Shown in pieces: positions 1-9,200 of a stretch of 64,000 nt of DNA. This stretch comes from Hymenobacter lapidarius (GTDB lineage Bacteria; Bacteroidota; Bacteroidia; Cytophagales; Hymenobacteraceae). The position numbers were made by a program, and so were the translations under genes. A model generated the notes under the pieces. That model worked only from the letters and a program-made list of their open reading frames with translations, made no database searches and had not been told where the DNA came from. The stretch's first letter is position 1. Each line of letters begins with the position of its first letter. Location of the stretch: the NCBI RefSeq assembly GCF_001816145.1, contig NZ_MDZB01000090.1, forward strand, positions 1 to 64,000, read 5' to 3'.

Positions 1-107
1 CCCGGTAAGAGCGGTGAAAGGCGTTGCCAGTGCGCGTCAGTGAGTAATGTGCGGTCTTTTTGCATCTTCAAAGCTACTTTAATTGTTCACGCGTCCTAGT
101 ACGGATT
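1..107. other. window edge, no gene seen
   Basis: This stretch lies downstream of the stop codon of the minus-strand gene that ends at 108. I see no convincing reading frame, RNA gene or strong hairpin in it. It may hold the end of an intergenic region shared with a gene outside the window. Confidence 0.5.
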
Positions 108-428
108 CTAGAAGAGCGGGATAATCAGCACGAACGTCATGACCAGCGACAGGTAAAACCACCCCATGAGCTGGCCCCGGTAGCGGCGCGGCATCCGGTT
201 GCTGAGCACCAGCATGGCCGCGATAACCAGCAGCAAGTGCGCCACCACAAACACCATAGTTTTCACCCAGTTGCTGACAATGGTGTTCTCCTCCTGGTAC
301 TGGTTGGCCTCGCCCAGCCCCGAGGTGAGGAATTGTAGGCTGAAAAAAGCCACGGTTTCGAAGGCCACAAAAAACAGCAGCCCGGCCACCAAGGCCGATT
401 TCGAAGATTTTTCGCTGATATCTGCCAT
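108..428 (-). CDS. small three-helix membrane protein, unknown function
   Basis: The 106-residue product has three predicted membrane helices, at about residues 11-34, 55-75 and 85-105, joined by a polar loop rich in Gln, Glu and Asn. The N-terminus is short and charged and has no cleavable signal. I chose the ATG at 428 because everything upstream in this frame overlaps the VF530-family gene and looks like shadow translation. The gene begins 5 bases after the stop of that gene, so the two are probably cotranscribed. I do not recognise the family. An inner-membrane location is inferred from hydrophobicity only. Confidence 0.75.
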   Translation of the reverse strand: MADISEKSSKSALVAGLLFFVAFETVAFFSLQFLTSGLGEANQYQEENTIVSNWVKTMVFVVAHLLLVIAAMLVLSNRMPRRYRGQLMGWFYLSLVMTFVLIIPLF

Positions 429-433
429 TTGAG

Positions 434-709
434 TTAGTGCCGGGGGCGGCCCTGCACCTCCGCCGTGCGCGCCTTGATGTAGAGTTCCTCCACTTTGGTG
501 CGGGCCCAGGGCGTGCGCCGCAAAAAGCTCAGGCTCGACTTGATGCTGGGGTTTTCGGCAAAGCAGTTCATGCGCAGCCGGGCATCGAGCTCGGGCCAGC
601 CGTAAGCGGCCACCAGGTACTCTAGGATTTGGGCGAGCGTCACGCCGTGCAGCTCGCGGATGAGGTGGCCGGATTCGTCGCGGGCGTCGGCAGCACGGAG
701 GAAAGACAT
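434..709 (-). CDS. VF530 family DNA-binding protein (DUF2132)
   Basis: The 91-residue product matches the small VF530/DUF2132 family, known from a Vibrio structure and annotated as DNA-binding. Landmarks are the run LHGVTLAQILEYLVAAYGW at about residues 20-38, a central NPSIKSSLSFLRRTPWAR segment and a basic C-terminal tail. These follow the family pattern of a short helix, a Trp-containing turn and the conserved KSSLxFLRxTPWAR. The start is the ATG at 709; the longer open frame upstream runs antiparallel to the lysozyme gene's promoter and is not credible. It is the first gene of an apparent two-gene unit with the membrane protein at 108-428. The cellular role of the family is not established. 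Confidence 0.85.
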   Translation of the reverse strand: MSFLRAADARDESGHLIRELHGVTLAQILEYLVAAYGWPELDARLRMNCFAENPSIKSSLSFLRRTPWARTKVEELYIKARTAEVQGRPRH

Positions 710-787
710 AGGAACAGAAGCAGCTAAAAGAAAGGCAAAGTTCGCAAAAACCCGGGCTCGCACGCACGATGCGCCCCGGTCCGGCGT

Positions 788-795
788 TATTTTTG
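788..795 (+). promoter_or_regulatory. putative -7 box of the lysozyme gene
   Basis: TATTTTTG fits the Bacteroidota -7 consensus TAnnTTTG and lies 15 bases before the ATG at 810. No good -33 TTG element is seen at the usual spacing, so the call rests on one box. Confidence 0.4.
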
Positions 796-809
796 GGCCA
801 CGCCGTCTT

Positions 810-1667
810 ATGCCGCCTCCTCCCCGCGCCTCCCGCAAAGCCAAACCCGCCCCCCGCACGCCCCGCCGCCAGTGGCAGCGCGTGCTGCTGGCCGGGCTAC
901 TGCTGGGGCTGGTGCTGGGCGCAGCGTACTACCTGCGCCACCGCGTGCAAATAAACCGCTACGCCCGCCGTACCTGGGCTACCTTCACGCAGGGAGGCCT
1001 CACGGGCCGCGAAAAAACGCCCTTGCTGACCGGCTACACCGTGCACGGCATCGACGTGTCGGCGTATCAGGGCCGCATCGACTGGCCCGAAGTGGCCCGC
1101 CACAACGTGCGCTTTGCCTTCATCAAAGCCAGCGAAGGCGCTACGCTGCGCGATGCCCGCTTTGCCCGCAACTGGCGCGAGGCCCGCAAGGCCGGCGTGC
1201 TCTGCGGGGCCTACCACTACTTCCATCCCAAGCGAAGCGGCAAGGCGCAAGCCGACTTGTTTGCCCGCACCGTGCCCCTCAAACCCGGCGATTTGCCGCC
1301 CGTGCTCGACGTGGAAGCCTCCAATTTCCACGACGTGGCCGTGATGCGCCGGGAAGTGGCCCGCTGGCTGCGCCTCGTCGAGGCGCATTACGGCGTGCGT
1401 CCCATTCTGTATTCCAACCACAGCTTCTACCAGCGCCACCTGGCCGGGCACTTCGACGACTACCCGCTCTGGCTGGCCCACTACGAAGTGGCGCGCCCCG
1501 CCATGGCCCCCACCAAGTGGATAATCTGGCAGCACTCCGACGAAGCTTACGTACCAGGCATTCGCGGCGTGGTCGATTTCAACGTTTTCCAGGGCAATTT
1601 CAAGGCCTTGCAGGCCCTGCGCGTGCCTGCCGCCGTGGCGCCACCCGCCAAGGCCGCTCGGCGCTAA
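810..1667 (+). CDS. GH25 lysozyme, membrane-anchored
   Basis: This 285-residue protein has a basic Pro/Arg-rich N-terminus, one membrane helix at about residues 24-42, and a glycoside hydrolase family 25 domain from about residue 78. GH25 enzymes cleave the beta-1,4 MurNAc-GlcNAc bond of peptidoglycan. Family landmarks are visible: HGIDVSAYQG with an Asp near residue 82, FIKASEG, PPVLDVEA carrying the acidic pair, and the late WQHSDE. The uncleaved anchor suggests activity at the outer face of the inner membrane. The ATG at 810 is preferred because earlier codons in this frame overlap the opposite-strand gene. The next gene, an RlpA-like lipoprotein, also acts on the cell wall. Confidence 0.88.
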   Translation: MPPPPRASRKAKPAPRTPRRQWQRVLLAGLLLGLVLGAAYYLRHRVQINRYARRTWATFTQGGLTGREKTPLLTGYTVHGIDVSAYQGRIDWPEVARHNVRFAFIKASEGATLRDARFARNWREARKAGVLCGAYHYFHPKRSGKAQADLFARTVPLKPGDLPPVLDVEASNFHDVAVMRREVARWLRLVEAHYGVRPILYSNHSFYQRHLAGHFDDYPLWLAHYEVARPAMAPTKWIIWQHSDEAYVPGIRGVVDFNVFQGNFKALQALRVPAAVAPPAKAARR

Positions 1668-1770
1668 CCCAACTGCCGCTGAGCACGTTGTGGCGAAACT
1701 GCATTCTGATTCCTCCCGGCAAGCAGCGGCGGCTGGGAGTTCGAACCCGACTAGGCTGGGAGTTTTCTAC

Positions 1771-1778
1771 TATTTTTG
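1771..1778 (+). promoter_or_regulatory. putative -7 box of the rlpA-like gene
   Basis: TATTTTTG matches TAnnTTTG. Transcription would begin near 1782-1785, which coincides with the upstream candidate start at 1784 and favours the internal ATG at 1817 unless the message is leaderless. Confidence 0.45.
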
Positions 1779-1816
1779 GTAAGATGCAGCACTTCGTGAA
1801 TACCCGTTTTTTGCAG

Positions 1817-2233
1817 ATGTACCGGTGGGACTTCCGCCTGCTGCCCCTGCTGGTGCTGGGCGTTCTGGCTTCGTGCGGTGGCACCCGTAGCGTTACCAAA
1901 AGCCCCACGGCCCTACGCGGTGCCTACACCCAAAAGGGGCTGGGCTCGTACTACGCCAATAAATTTGCCGGCCGGGCCACTGCCAGCGGCTCCATCTACC
2001 GGCCCGGCGAAATGACGGCCGCCCACCTCACGCTGCCCTTCGGCACCCTCATTCGCGTTACCAACACCCGCAACGGGCGCTTCGTGGACGTGACCGTAAC
2101 TGACCGCGGCCCACACACCAAAGGCTACATCGTGGACGTGTCGCGCCGCGCTGCCGTGCAGCTCGACATCATCGAGGCTGGGGTGGTGCCGGTGGTGGTC
2201 ACGGTGCTCAAACCGGCCGGCAGCTCCCGCTAG
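1817..2233 (+). CDS. RlpA-like septal ring lipoprotein (double-psi beta-barrel)
   Basis: From the ATG at 1817 the product has 138 residues. It opens with a lipoprotein signal ending in the lipobox LASC, so it should be lipid-anchored. The rest is an RlpA-type double-psi beta-barrel: GLGSYYANKFAGRATASG, then LPFGTLIRVTN, then VTVTDRGPH with the conserved Asp-Arg, then the IVDVSRRAA helix. RlpA proteins are septal lytic transglycosylases or glycan-binding proteins; the SPOR domain of the E. coli protein is absent here. An alternative ATG at 1784 adds 11 residues, but it would give an unusually long region before the hydrophobic core and lies at the inferred transcription start. Catalytic activity is inferred, not shown. 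Confidence 0.82.
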   Translation: MYRWDFRLLPLLVLGVLASCGGTRSVTKSPTALRGAYTQKGLGSYYANKFAGRATASGSIYRPGEMTAAHLTLPFGTLIRVTNTRNGRFVDVTVTDRGPHTKGYIVDVSRRAAVQLDIIEAGVVPVVVTVLKPAGSSR

Positions 2234-2264
2234 GTCCGTTGCTGGCTTTATCAACTTCCCCCTT

Positions 2265-2459
2265 ATGAACATCCGCAAGAAAGTACGCTGGTCGCTCCCG
2301 CCCGGCACCAACCGCTACGCCGCCCTCGACCTGTGGGTGGCCGCCGCCGAAGACGAAGGCTGGTCGGAAGCGGAAATTCAGTACGTCCTCGACGAAGTGG
2401 TCGAAGCCGAGGACAACGCCAAGGGCCTGGAAGTGCTGGACTGGTACACGTACAAATAG
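2265..2459 (+). CDS. small hypothetical protein, 64 residues
   Basis: This short acidic protein opens with a basic stretch (MNIRKKVRW) and continues with Trp- and Glu-rich sequence ending in DWYTYK. There are no membrane helices or Cys residues. The ATG lies 31 bases after the rlpA-like stop on the same strand, so the two may share a message. Codon use resembles the neighbouring genes, with strong third-position GC, which supports it as real. I do not recognise the family and assign no function. Confidence 0.6.
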   Translation: MNIRKKVRWSLPPGTNRYAALDLWVAAAEDEGWSEAEIQYVLDEVVEAEDNAKGLEVLDWYTYK

Positions 2460-2572
2460 CTTTCGTTCGCTCATCGCAGCTTGTAAAGCACTGCGCTGGT
2501 CAGATTGCCTGGGACGGTCCGACCGGGCCCAAGCGACTACCGGTTTACTGGTGCTTGCCTACTTACAAAACG

Positions 2573-2947
2573 CTAGTTCGGCAGTGCCACCGGGCGCACT
2601 GCTTGGCGCAGCCAGGTGCCCGCCAGCGCAGCCACTCCGCCCACCAAACCCGCCAGCACGCCCGTCACCAGCAGCAAGGCCACGGCCGAGCCGCCCAGTG
2701 GCAGCAGCTGGGCCACGCGCCCCGCCAGCAGGTTGTCGTTTTGGTGCGAAAGCCAGGCGGCGGGAATCAGCCAACTCAGGCCAGCGCCGCCAAACCCCGC
2801 CCCAAAGGCCGCCCAGGCCGACGGTGCCAGGCTGAACCCGATGGCAAACGCCACCACAGCCATGCTCCACCAGGGCAGGTCGAGCTGAACGGCCGAGGAG
2901 AGCACGAGTATGAGCAGCAGGAGCAGCCAGGGATTACGCCAATTCAT
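2573..2947 (-). CDS. small multi-helix membrane protein, unknown
   Basis: The 124-residue product is almost entirely hydrophobic, with about four membrane helices in the regions of residues 7-20, 27-52, 55-70 and 82-115. The short connecting loops hold the few charged residues. It begins MNWRNPW and ends in a short polar tail after LAGTWLRQ. It lies convergent to the small gene at 2265-2459 and tail-to-head with the yedK-like gene's region. No enzyme or transporter motif is visible. It is probably an inner-membrane protein of unknown function. Confidence 0.65.
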   Translation of the reverse strand: MNWRNPWLLLLLILVLSSAVQLDLPWWSMAVVAFAIGFSLAPSAWAAFGAGFGGAGLSWLIPAAWLSHQNDNLLAGRVAQLLPLGGSAVALLLVTGVLAGLVGGVAALAGTWLRQAVRPVALPN

Positions 2948-2974
2948 GTGGGCAAAGTAAGGTGAACGGCGCGA

Positions 2975-3637
2975 TTACGCAGCGGCCAGTACGTCGGCGT
3001 CGTTGTTAGCCGGCGAATTCACGCGCTTGCTGACGACGTACTCCCGCATGGCAGCCGCATCGTAGGCCACGAGCAGCTGCTGGTGCGCGGCCGGGCCCAG
3101 GCCATCGTCGAGCCAAGCTTGCTCGGCGCTGCGGGTGGGCAGAATGACGGGCATGCGGTTGTGAATACTGGTCATCAGCGCGTTGGGTTCGGTAGTGATG
3201 ATGGTGAAGGTGGGGTGCCGTTCGCCGGTGCCGCGGTCCAGCCACTCGTCCCAGAGGCCGGCGAAGGCAAAGGGCTGTTCGTTACGCAGCAGAATGCGGT
3301 GCGGCACCTTGCCCGCGGGCGTGGCCTGCCATTCGTAGAAACTATCGGCCAGCACCAAGCAGCGCCGCCGCCCCAGCAGCTGCCGAAACGAGGGCTTCTC
3401 GGCCAGCGTCTCGGCGCGGGCGTTGATGGGCTTGGGGCCGACGGCAGCGTCTTTGCTCCAGCTGGGCACAAGGCCCCAGCTCAGCAGCTGAATCTGGCCG
3501 GGCGCAGCGTTGGTGATGACGGGCAGGCGCTGGGAGGGCGCGGCGTTGTAGTTGGTGGGCGCCGGCTCCGCGAAGCGGGCGTCGAAACGCTGCTCCACGG
3601 CGAGCGCGGGCGCGATGAAGGTGTAACGACCACACAT
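2975..3637 (-). CDS. yedK: YedK/HMCES abasic-site DNA-protein crosslink protein
   Basis: The 220-residue protein is an SRAP-domain (SOS response-associated peptidase) family member. YedK and HMCES covalently capture abasic sites in single-stranded DNA through Cys2, shielding them during replication. The mature N-terminus is MCGRY, which places the catalytic Cys at position 2 and fixes the start at 3637; the ten upstream in-frame codons are translated from an intergenic palindrome. Other conserved elements are NARAET (the Asn), SFYEW (the Glu) and SIHNRMPVIL (the His), all present and in order. An inverted-repeat element separates it from the glgP-like gene upstream. No LexA box was identified, so SOS control is not claimed. 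Confidence 0.93.
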   Translation of the reverse strand: MCGRYTFIAPALAVEQRFDARFAEPAPTNYNAAPSQRLPVITNAAPGQIQLLSWGLVPSWSKDAAVGPKPINARAETLAEKPSFRQLLGRRRCLVLADSFYEWQATPAGKVPHRILLRNEQPFAFAGLWDEWLDRGTGERHPTFTIITTEPNALMTSIHNRMPVILPTRSAEQAWLDDGLGPAAHQQLLVAYDAAAMREYVVSKRVNSPANNDADVLAAA

Positions 3638-3643
3638 AAAACT

Positions 3644-3754
3644 GTCATGCTGAGCGCAGCGAAACATCTTTTCGCGTTCGCTGGCGATGAGAGATAATTG
3701 CTACTCCTCAACGATTTCAGACGCAAAAAGATGCTTCGCTGCGCTCAGCATGAC
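3644..3754. repeat. intergenic long inverted repeat (hairpin element A)
   Basis: The left arm starting GTCATGCTGAGCGCAGCGAA at 3644 is mirrored by the right arm ending at 3754. The arms pair over about 30 bases with one or two mismatches and enclose roughly 50 bases of unrelated sequence. It fills the gap between the stop of the glgP-like gene and the start of yedK. Related copies lie at 20298, 33063 and 59735. Confidence 0.9.
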
Positions 3755-3760
3755 AAGCGT

Positions 3761-5407
3761 TTACCGATACAGCAGCTCGTAGTATTCCTTGGCCATGCGG
3801 CCCGACTCAAACTCGGGCTCTACGTCCTTCATGGCGGTTTTCACCACTTTCAGAAACTGCTTGGGCTGGTCGTAGTACATCGGCACCACGGTGTTTTCGA
3901 GCACGTCGAGCAGCACGGTGGCCTCCTGGTCATCCTTCACCTGCTCGGGCAAATGCTCGTCGGAATGCGGGATGAGGAAGCCGTTCTCGCCGTCGCGGCA
4001 GAACTCGGGAATCCAACCGTCGGCGATGCTCAGGTTGACGCTGGCGTTCATGGCGGCGGTCATGCCGCTGGTGCCGCTGGCTTCGCGCGGGAAGCGAGGC
4101 GTGTTCAACCAGATATCGGAGCCCTTTTTCAGGGCAGCCGAGAGGCCCAGCTCGTAGCCGGTGAGCACGGCGCAGTTTTCCAGGTGGGCCGTGCGCTTGA
4201 TGATTTCATTGAACAGGTCCACCGCGCCAAAGTCCTTGGGATAGGGCTTGCCGGCCCAAATAATTTGGATGGGCCGCTCAGCGTTGGTGGCCAGCGCCAC
4301 AAAGCGGTCGAAGTGACGCAGGATGAGGTCGGCGCGCTTGTAGCCAGCAAAGCGACGGGCCCACACCACGGTCAGCACTTCGGGGTCGAAGAGGTTGCCA
4401 GTCTGGTCGGCTACTATTTTGAACAGGTCCTGCTTCAGCTCGCGCTTGCGGGCCAGCAAGGCCGCATCGTCCTTGGCCTTGTGGGCGGCGGCCAGCTGCG
4501 GGTCGCGCCAGTAGGCGCCGTTCTGGCTGTTGGTGATGGGAATGATGGGGCAAATGCCTTCGTAGTGGCCCCACATGTCGAGGCTCACGAGGCCGTGCAC
4601 CTTGCTCACGGCGTTGGCCTTGCGGGCAAAGCGCAGGGCGGTGAGCGTGTAGTTGAGCGCGTCGTTTTCGATGCGGGCCACGCGGCGCACTTCCTCCTCG
4701 GGCACTTCGCCGAAGAAGCTCATGTCGGTGAGCAGTTGCATGGGGCGCTCCTCGTTGCCGGCCAGCTCAGGAGTGTGCGTGGTGAACACCAACCGCTTTT
4801 GCACCTCGGCCAGGTCGCGGCCGTGCTTTTCGTAGAGGTAAAACGCCAGCGGCAGGCCGTGGCCTTCGTTGAGGTGGTACACGTCGGTTTTGCGGCCCAG
4901 CAGGTCGAGCAGGCGCCCACCGCCCACGCCCAGCAGGATGCTTTGGGCTACGCGGGCGGCGGCGTCCGGGTCGTAGAGGTGGTGCGAGATGGTGCGCGAG
5001 AGGTGGTCGTTTTCTGCGATGTCCGTGGTCAGGAAGAACATGGGCACGGTGTCGAACACCTCCGGCGCCAGGTACAAGGCTTTCACGAACACGTCGGCGC
5101 CGTGAATAGTAATGGGAAACACCAGGCCGGTGTCTTCCAAAAACGAGTAGTGCTTGTGACGGAACTCAGCCCGCATGGTCTGGTTGGCATTGCGGCCCTG
5201 GTCATAGTAGCCGAAGCTCCACAGGATGCTGATGCCGACCAGGTTCTGCTTGAGCTCGTAGGCGGAGCGCATGTGCGAGCCGGCCAGGAAGCCCAGGCCG
5301 CCGGAGTACGTTTTCAGGGCTTGGTCGATGCCAAACTCCATGGAGAAGTACGCGGCCGCGGTTTTGTATTTGGCGGCGGGCGCGTAAGGTTTAAAGGTAA
5401 AGGCCAT
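3761..5407 (-). CDS. glgP: alpha-glucan phosphorylase-like protein (GT35), Lys-to-Thr at PLP site
   Basis: The 548-residue protein resembles the short bacterial and archaeal alpha-glucan phosphorylases (GT35), which release glucose-1-phosphate from glycogen or maltodextrin using PLP. It starts with FSMEFGI and GGLGFLAGSH, then shows HLNEGHG, FTTHTP, VWARRFAGYKRADL and EASGTSGMTAAMN. In characterised phosphorylases the last motif reads GTSGMKAAMNG, and that Lys forms the aldimine with PLP; here the codon is ACC (Thr). The start is the ATG at 5407, beginning MAFTFKPYAP. The gene lies near two amylases and a sugar carrier, which fits alpha-glucan use. The family call is firm, but phosphorolytic activity is uncertain because of the missing Lys. 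Confidence 0.82.
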   Translation of the reverse strand: MAFTFKPYAPAAKYKTAAAYFSMEFGIDQALKTYSGGLGFLAGSHMRSAYELKQNLVGISILWSFGYYDQGRNANQTMRAEFRHKHYSFLEDTGLVFPITIHGADVFVKALYLAPEVFDTVPMFFLTTDIAENDHLSRTISHHLYDPDAAARVAQSILLGVGGGRLLDLLGRKTDVYHLNEGHGLPLAFYLYEKHGRDLAEVQKRLVFTTHTPELAGNEERPMQLLTDMSFFGEVPEEEVRRVARIENDALNYTLTALRFARKANAVSKVHGLVSLDMWGHYEGICPIIPITNSQNGAYWRDPQLAAAHKAKDDAALLARKRELKQDLFKIVADQTGNLFDPEVLTVVWARRFAGYKRADLILRHFDRFVALATNAERPIQIIWAGKPYPKDFGAVDLFNEIIKRTAHLENCAVLTGYELGLSAALKKGSDIWLNTPRFPREASGTSGMTAAMNASVNLSIADGWIPEFCRDGENGFLIPHSDEHLPEQVKDDQEATVLLDVLENTVVPMYYDQPKQFLKVVKTAMKDVEPEFESGRMAKEYYELLYR

Positions 5408-5560
5408 GAAAAGTTGTTGAACAGGCAACGGCCTGCGCTGAAGGGAAATTGCTGAGTAAGAACACCCAAGCCGAAGCGTCAGGCCCCAGCCGGTTGGGGC
5501 TGCAAGGTCCGCAACATTCCACTGAAAAAGCAATATCCTTCCGCGTTACCAGCACCTGGA

Positions 5561-5590
5561 GGCTTCACCGCAAAGGTTTGCGGTGAAGCC
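5561..5590. terminator. perfect hairpin between glgP-like and ferritin-like genes
   Basis: GGCTTCACCGCAAA pairs perfectly with TTTGCGGTGAAGCC across a two-base centre. It lies about 65 bases past the stop of the minus-strand ferritin-like gene. There is no strong T tract on that strand, so it may be an RNA stability hairpin rather than an intrinsic terminator. Confidence 0.5.
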
Positions 5591-5654
5591 AACCATCTGA
5601 CAATCAATAGCTATTTTTTATTTAACTGTTTGCCAGTCGGGCCTGTGCATCTGG

Positions 5655-6107
5655 CTACACCTCCTCGATGCCTTTGAGTTGCTGCAGCTTGCGCAGCGTT
5701 TGCTGCGAGGCCTGGTGCTGGCGCTCCACGGCTTGGCGGGCGGCGCCGGTCAGGCTGGCATCCGCCAGGGCTTCCCCATAGGCTTTGATGGCCCACTCTT
5801 CGCCGTAAATGTTGGAGTCGAGGATGCTTTTCTCGTCGCGGCCGGTCACCACGGCTTTAGCGTCCATAAAGCCCCGGTAAAACTTGCCCTTGAGGGTGGT
5901 GCTGCTCTCGGCGTCGCCACCGGCGGCGCGGGCAAAGCCGTTGATTTCGTTCGCAAACTGCTCGCTCTGCTGCACCAGCTGCTGGTAGTAAGCCTGGTTT
6001 TGCGGGTCTTTGGTTTCGTGAGCGGCGGTTTTATAGCCCTCGATTCGGTCGTTCACGAATAGGGCCAGCTCGTTGAGCGTGTCGGCCAGTTTGGACGTAT
6101 CAGCCAT
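5655..6107 (-). CDS. PA2169-type ferritin-like four-helix protein (DUF2383)
   Basis: The 150-residue protein is predicted to be all helical and matches the DUF2383/PA2169 family of ferritin-like bundles. Recognisable stretches are the N-terminal helix ending NDRIEGYKTAAHE, the second helix QAYYQQLVQQSEQFANEI, the GRDEKSILDSNIYGEEWAIKAY segment with acidic residues, and a C-terminal QRQHQ-type helix. Metal binding is possible given the Glu, His and Asp content, but the exact ligands are not proven. These proteins are often stress-associated in other bacteria. The start is the ATG at 6107, beginning MADTSKLADT; longer upstream sequence in the frame does not look coding. It stands alone between larger genes. 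Confidence 0.82.
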   Translation of the reverse strand: MADTSKLADTLNELALFVNDRIEGYKTAAHETKDPQNQAYYQQLVQQSEQFANEINGFARAAGGDAESSTTLKGKFYRGFMDAKAVVTGRDEKSILDSNIYGEEWAIKAYGEALADASLTGAARQAVERQHQASQQTLRKLQQLKGIEEV

Positions 6108-6290
6108 GGATAACGGATGTGGGTTTAGTGAAATAATGCGCACGCGGCACCAAGCCACCGTAGCCCGGCACGCTCCGCCAAACGGTAACGGAAGCCGGGG
6201 AACCCAAGTTGACGTTGAACACCGTTTTGTTGGATAAGTGCTATTGCACCAGACACCTAACTGCTCTCGTGAGCCCGTGTTGCTGTTCAC

Positions 6291-9200
6291 CTACGCCAGG
6301 GGAGGCGCCTGTGACAGGGACCGCAGCTTTTCCTCGAGCTCTTGCGCCGCCTGAGCGCAGGCCGTTTCTATCTTCAAAAACAAAGACAAAAGGGCCGCCA
6401 TGGTTTCCTGGCTGGCACCGTCGCCAACGGAAGTCAGGTTCACCACCATCTCCTGAATGGATTTGGTGGCGTCCTCCAATTCCGGATCCATGCCCATGGT
6501 GGCGAAGGTGGGAATGATAGAATGCGTGGCGCGCTTGAGGGCAATCCAGTCTTTTTCGGCAATGGCCTTTTTCATGGTTTGCACCAGCTGCGGAATTTCC
6601 TGCAGGTAGAGGCCTATCATCTCGGCCATGCGGGCGTCGCTTTTGGTTATTCGTTTCAGGTAGTCGAAGTTGACGCAGGTTGGGGGCGGGGTTGGCAGCG
6701 CGGCCGGGCGCGGCGCAGCGGTCTGGTCGAAGTCGGACTGCTTGAGGTACTTAATTATTTTGCTGTAGAGCAGCTTGTCGTCGATGGGCTTCGAGATGTA
6801 GTCGTTCATGCCCACGGCCTTGCATTTCTCCACGTCCACCGTCGTCACGTCGGCCGTCAGGGCAATAATGGGCACGGTGAGGCGCAGCTCGTTGCGGATG
6901 TATTCGGTGGCCTCAAACCCGTTCATGACCGGCATCTGCAGGTCCATGAGCACGATGTCGTAGCGGGTGGCGCGCAGCTTTTCGAGGGCTATTTTTCCGT
7001 TGCCGGCCACGTCCATCGCAAAGCCGAAGTCTTCGAGCAGCGTCTTCATCAACAGCTGGTTGAGGGCAATATCTTCTACCACCAGAATTTTGACGTCTTT
7101 AAAGCCCGTTTCCAGCTCGATGAGGAGGCCCGATTCGGCGTCGGCCTTCTCGGTGGTTTTGCCGAAGCTCAGGATGAAGCTGAACGTGGAGCCCACGCCC
7201 ACCCGGCTTTTCACGCTGATGGTGCCGCCCTGGGGCTCCACCAGGTTTTTCACGATGGCCAGGCCCAGCCCCGTGCCGCCGTACAGGCGGTTGGTGCCGC
7301 TGGTGGCCTGCTGAAAATCGTCGAACACAGTGCCCAGCTTGGCTTCCTCGATGCCGATGCCGGTGTCGGTCACGGCAAATTCCAGGATGACTTTCTCCTT
7401 GTCCTGCACCAGCATGCGCACGCCCACCGTGATGGTGCCTTCGCTGGTAAACTTCACAGCGTTGCTCACCAGGTTGAGAATGACCTGGTGCAGGCGCACC
7501 GGGTCGCCCACCAGCACTTCCGGGATTTTGGCGTCGTACTCCATCACCAGCTCCAGGTTTTTTTCCTGAATCTTGGTTTCGAACAGGTACACCATGGCCG
7601 ACACCGAGGCCGAGAGGTTGAAAGGTATTTGCTCGAAGGTCATCTTGCCCGCGTCCACCTTGGCCAGGTCCAGAATGTCGTTGATGAGCACAATCAGGGT
7701 GTCGCCGCTGAGCTTGATGGCCGTCAGGTACTCCTTCTGCTTGTCGGTCAGTTCCGTCTTCAGCACCACCTTCGTAAAGCCGATGATGGCGTTCATGGGC
7801 GTCCGGATTTCGTGGCTCATGTTGCTGAGAAACTGTTGCTTGGCTTTCACCGCGTTTTCGGCGATGCCGGTGGCGCTTTCTGCTTTGGCCTGGGCTTCCA
7901 CGGCCAGCACGGTGGCGCGCTCGGCGGCAAATTTGGCCTCAATCAGCTCGGTGGCAATGCGCTTCTGGTCGGTCACGTCGCGGGCCACAATCACCACGCC
8001 CAGCACCTTGCCCTCGTCGTTCTTATACACCGACCCGTTGAACAGCACATCCGTCAGCTTGCCGTCTTTGTGGCGCAGGGTGAGGGGCGAATCGGCCACG
8101 GTGCCCTTGGCAAACACCTCCTGGTAGACTTCGCGCGCCATCTGCGGGTCGGTGAAGTACACGAAGAAATCGGAGCCAATGAGCTGGTCGCGGTCCATGC
8201 CGGTGATGTTCACCGTGGCCTGGTTCATGTCCGTAATTTTTCCCTCCGGGCTGATGGTCACCAGCGGGTCGCGGCTGGCCTCAATCAGCCCGCGGGCGTA
8301 GTTGGCCACGCGCAGCTCGGCCGCCCGCTTCACCTTTTCGTCGTTCTGAAACGCCAGCTCCTTGTTGGCAATGACCAGCTCGGCGGCCCGCTTTTCCTTC
8401 TCGTCGTTCTGAAACGCCAGCTCGATGTTGGCAATGCTCAGCTCCTGCGCCCGCTTTTCCTTTTCGTCGTTTTGGAAGGCCAGCTCCGCATTAGCAATGA
8501 TTAGTTCTTGCGCCCGCTTTTCCTTTTCGTCGTTTTGGAAGGCCAGCTCCTTGTTGGCAATGCTAAGCTCGGCCGCACGCTTCTCCTTCTCGTCGTTCTG
8601 AAACGCCAGCTCGGTATTGGCCACGCTCAACTCCTGCGCCCGCTTTTCTTTCTCGTTGTTCTGAAACGCCAGCTCCACGTTGGCCACGCTCAATTCCTGT
8701 GCTCTTTTCTCCTTCTCGTCGTTCTGAAAGGCCAGCTCTTCGTTGGCAATGCCTAACTCAGCCGCTCTTTTTTCCTTTTCGTTGTTTTGAAAAGCGAGTT
8801 CTTCGTTGGCAATGCCTAACTCAGCCGCCCGTTTCTCTTTCTCGTCGTTTTGGAACGCCAGCTCTTCGTTGGCAATGCTGAGCTCCTGCGCTCTTTTCTC
8901 CTTCTCGTCGTTTTGGAACGCTAATTCTTCGTTGGCAATGCTCAGCTCCTGGGCCCGTTTCTCTTTCTCGTCATTCTGGAACGCTAATTCTTCGTTGGCA
9001 ATGCTGAGCTCGGTCGCCCAGTTTTTTTCGGCCACTTCCCGGGCCACGAGCACCGCGCTCTGCGCCGCGCCGCGGTCGTCTTTGTTCACGGAGCCGTCGA
9101 GCAGCACCTCGGTTAGGGTACCGCTGGCGTGGCGGAGCGTAAGCGGCACATTGCTGACCGCCCCCTTGGCCGTCACCTCCCGGTAGGCCTCGCGCACCAT

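Noticed and set aside
872..1783. Long open frame running through the lysozyme gene into the rlpA-like gene
   Set aside because: It lies in the +2 frame of the lysozyme gene and its amino acid composition is Arg/Pro-rich shadow sequence; only the part from 1784 or 1817 resembles a protein.
6342..8504. 720-residue plus-strand open frame opposite the hybrid kinase
   Set aside because: It is the antisense of a strongly conserved kinase with repeats; its His/Val/Gly-rich composition is typical of the reverse complement of GC-rich Bacteroidota genes.
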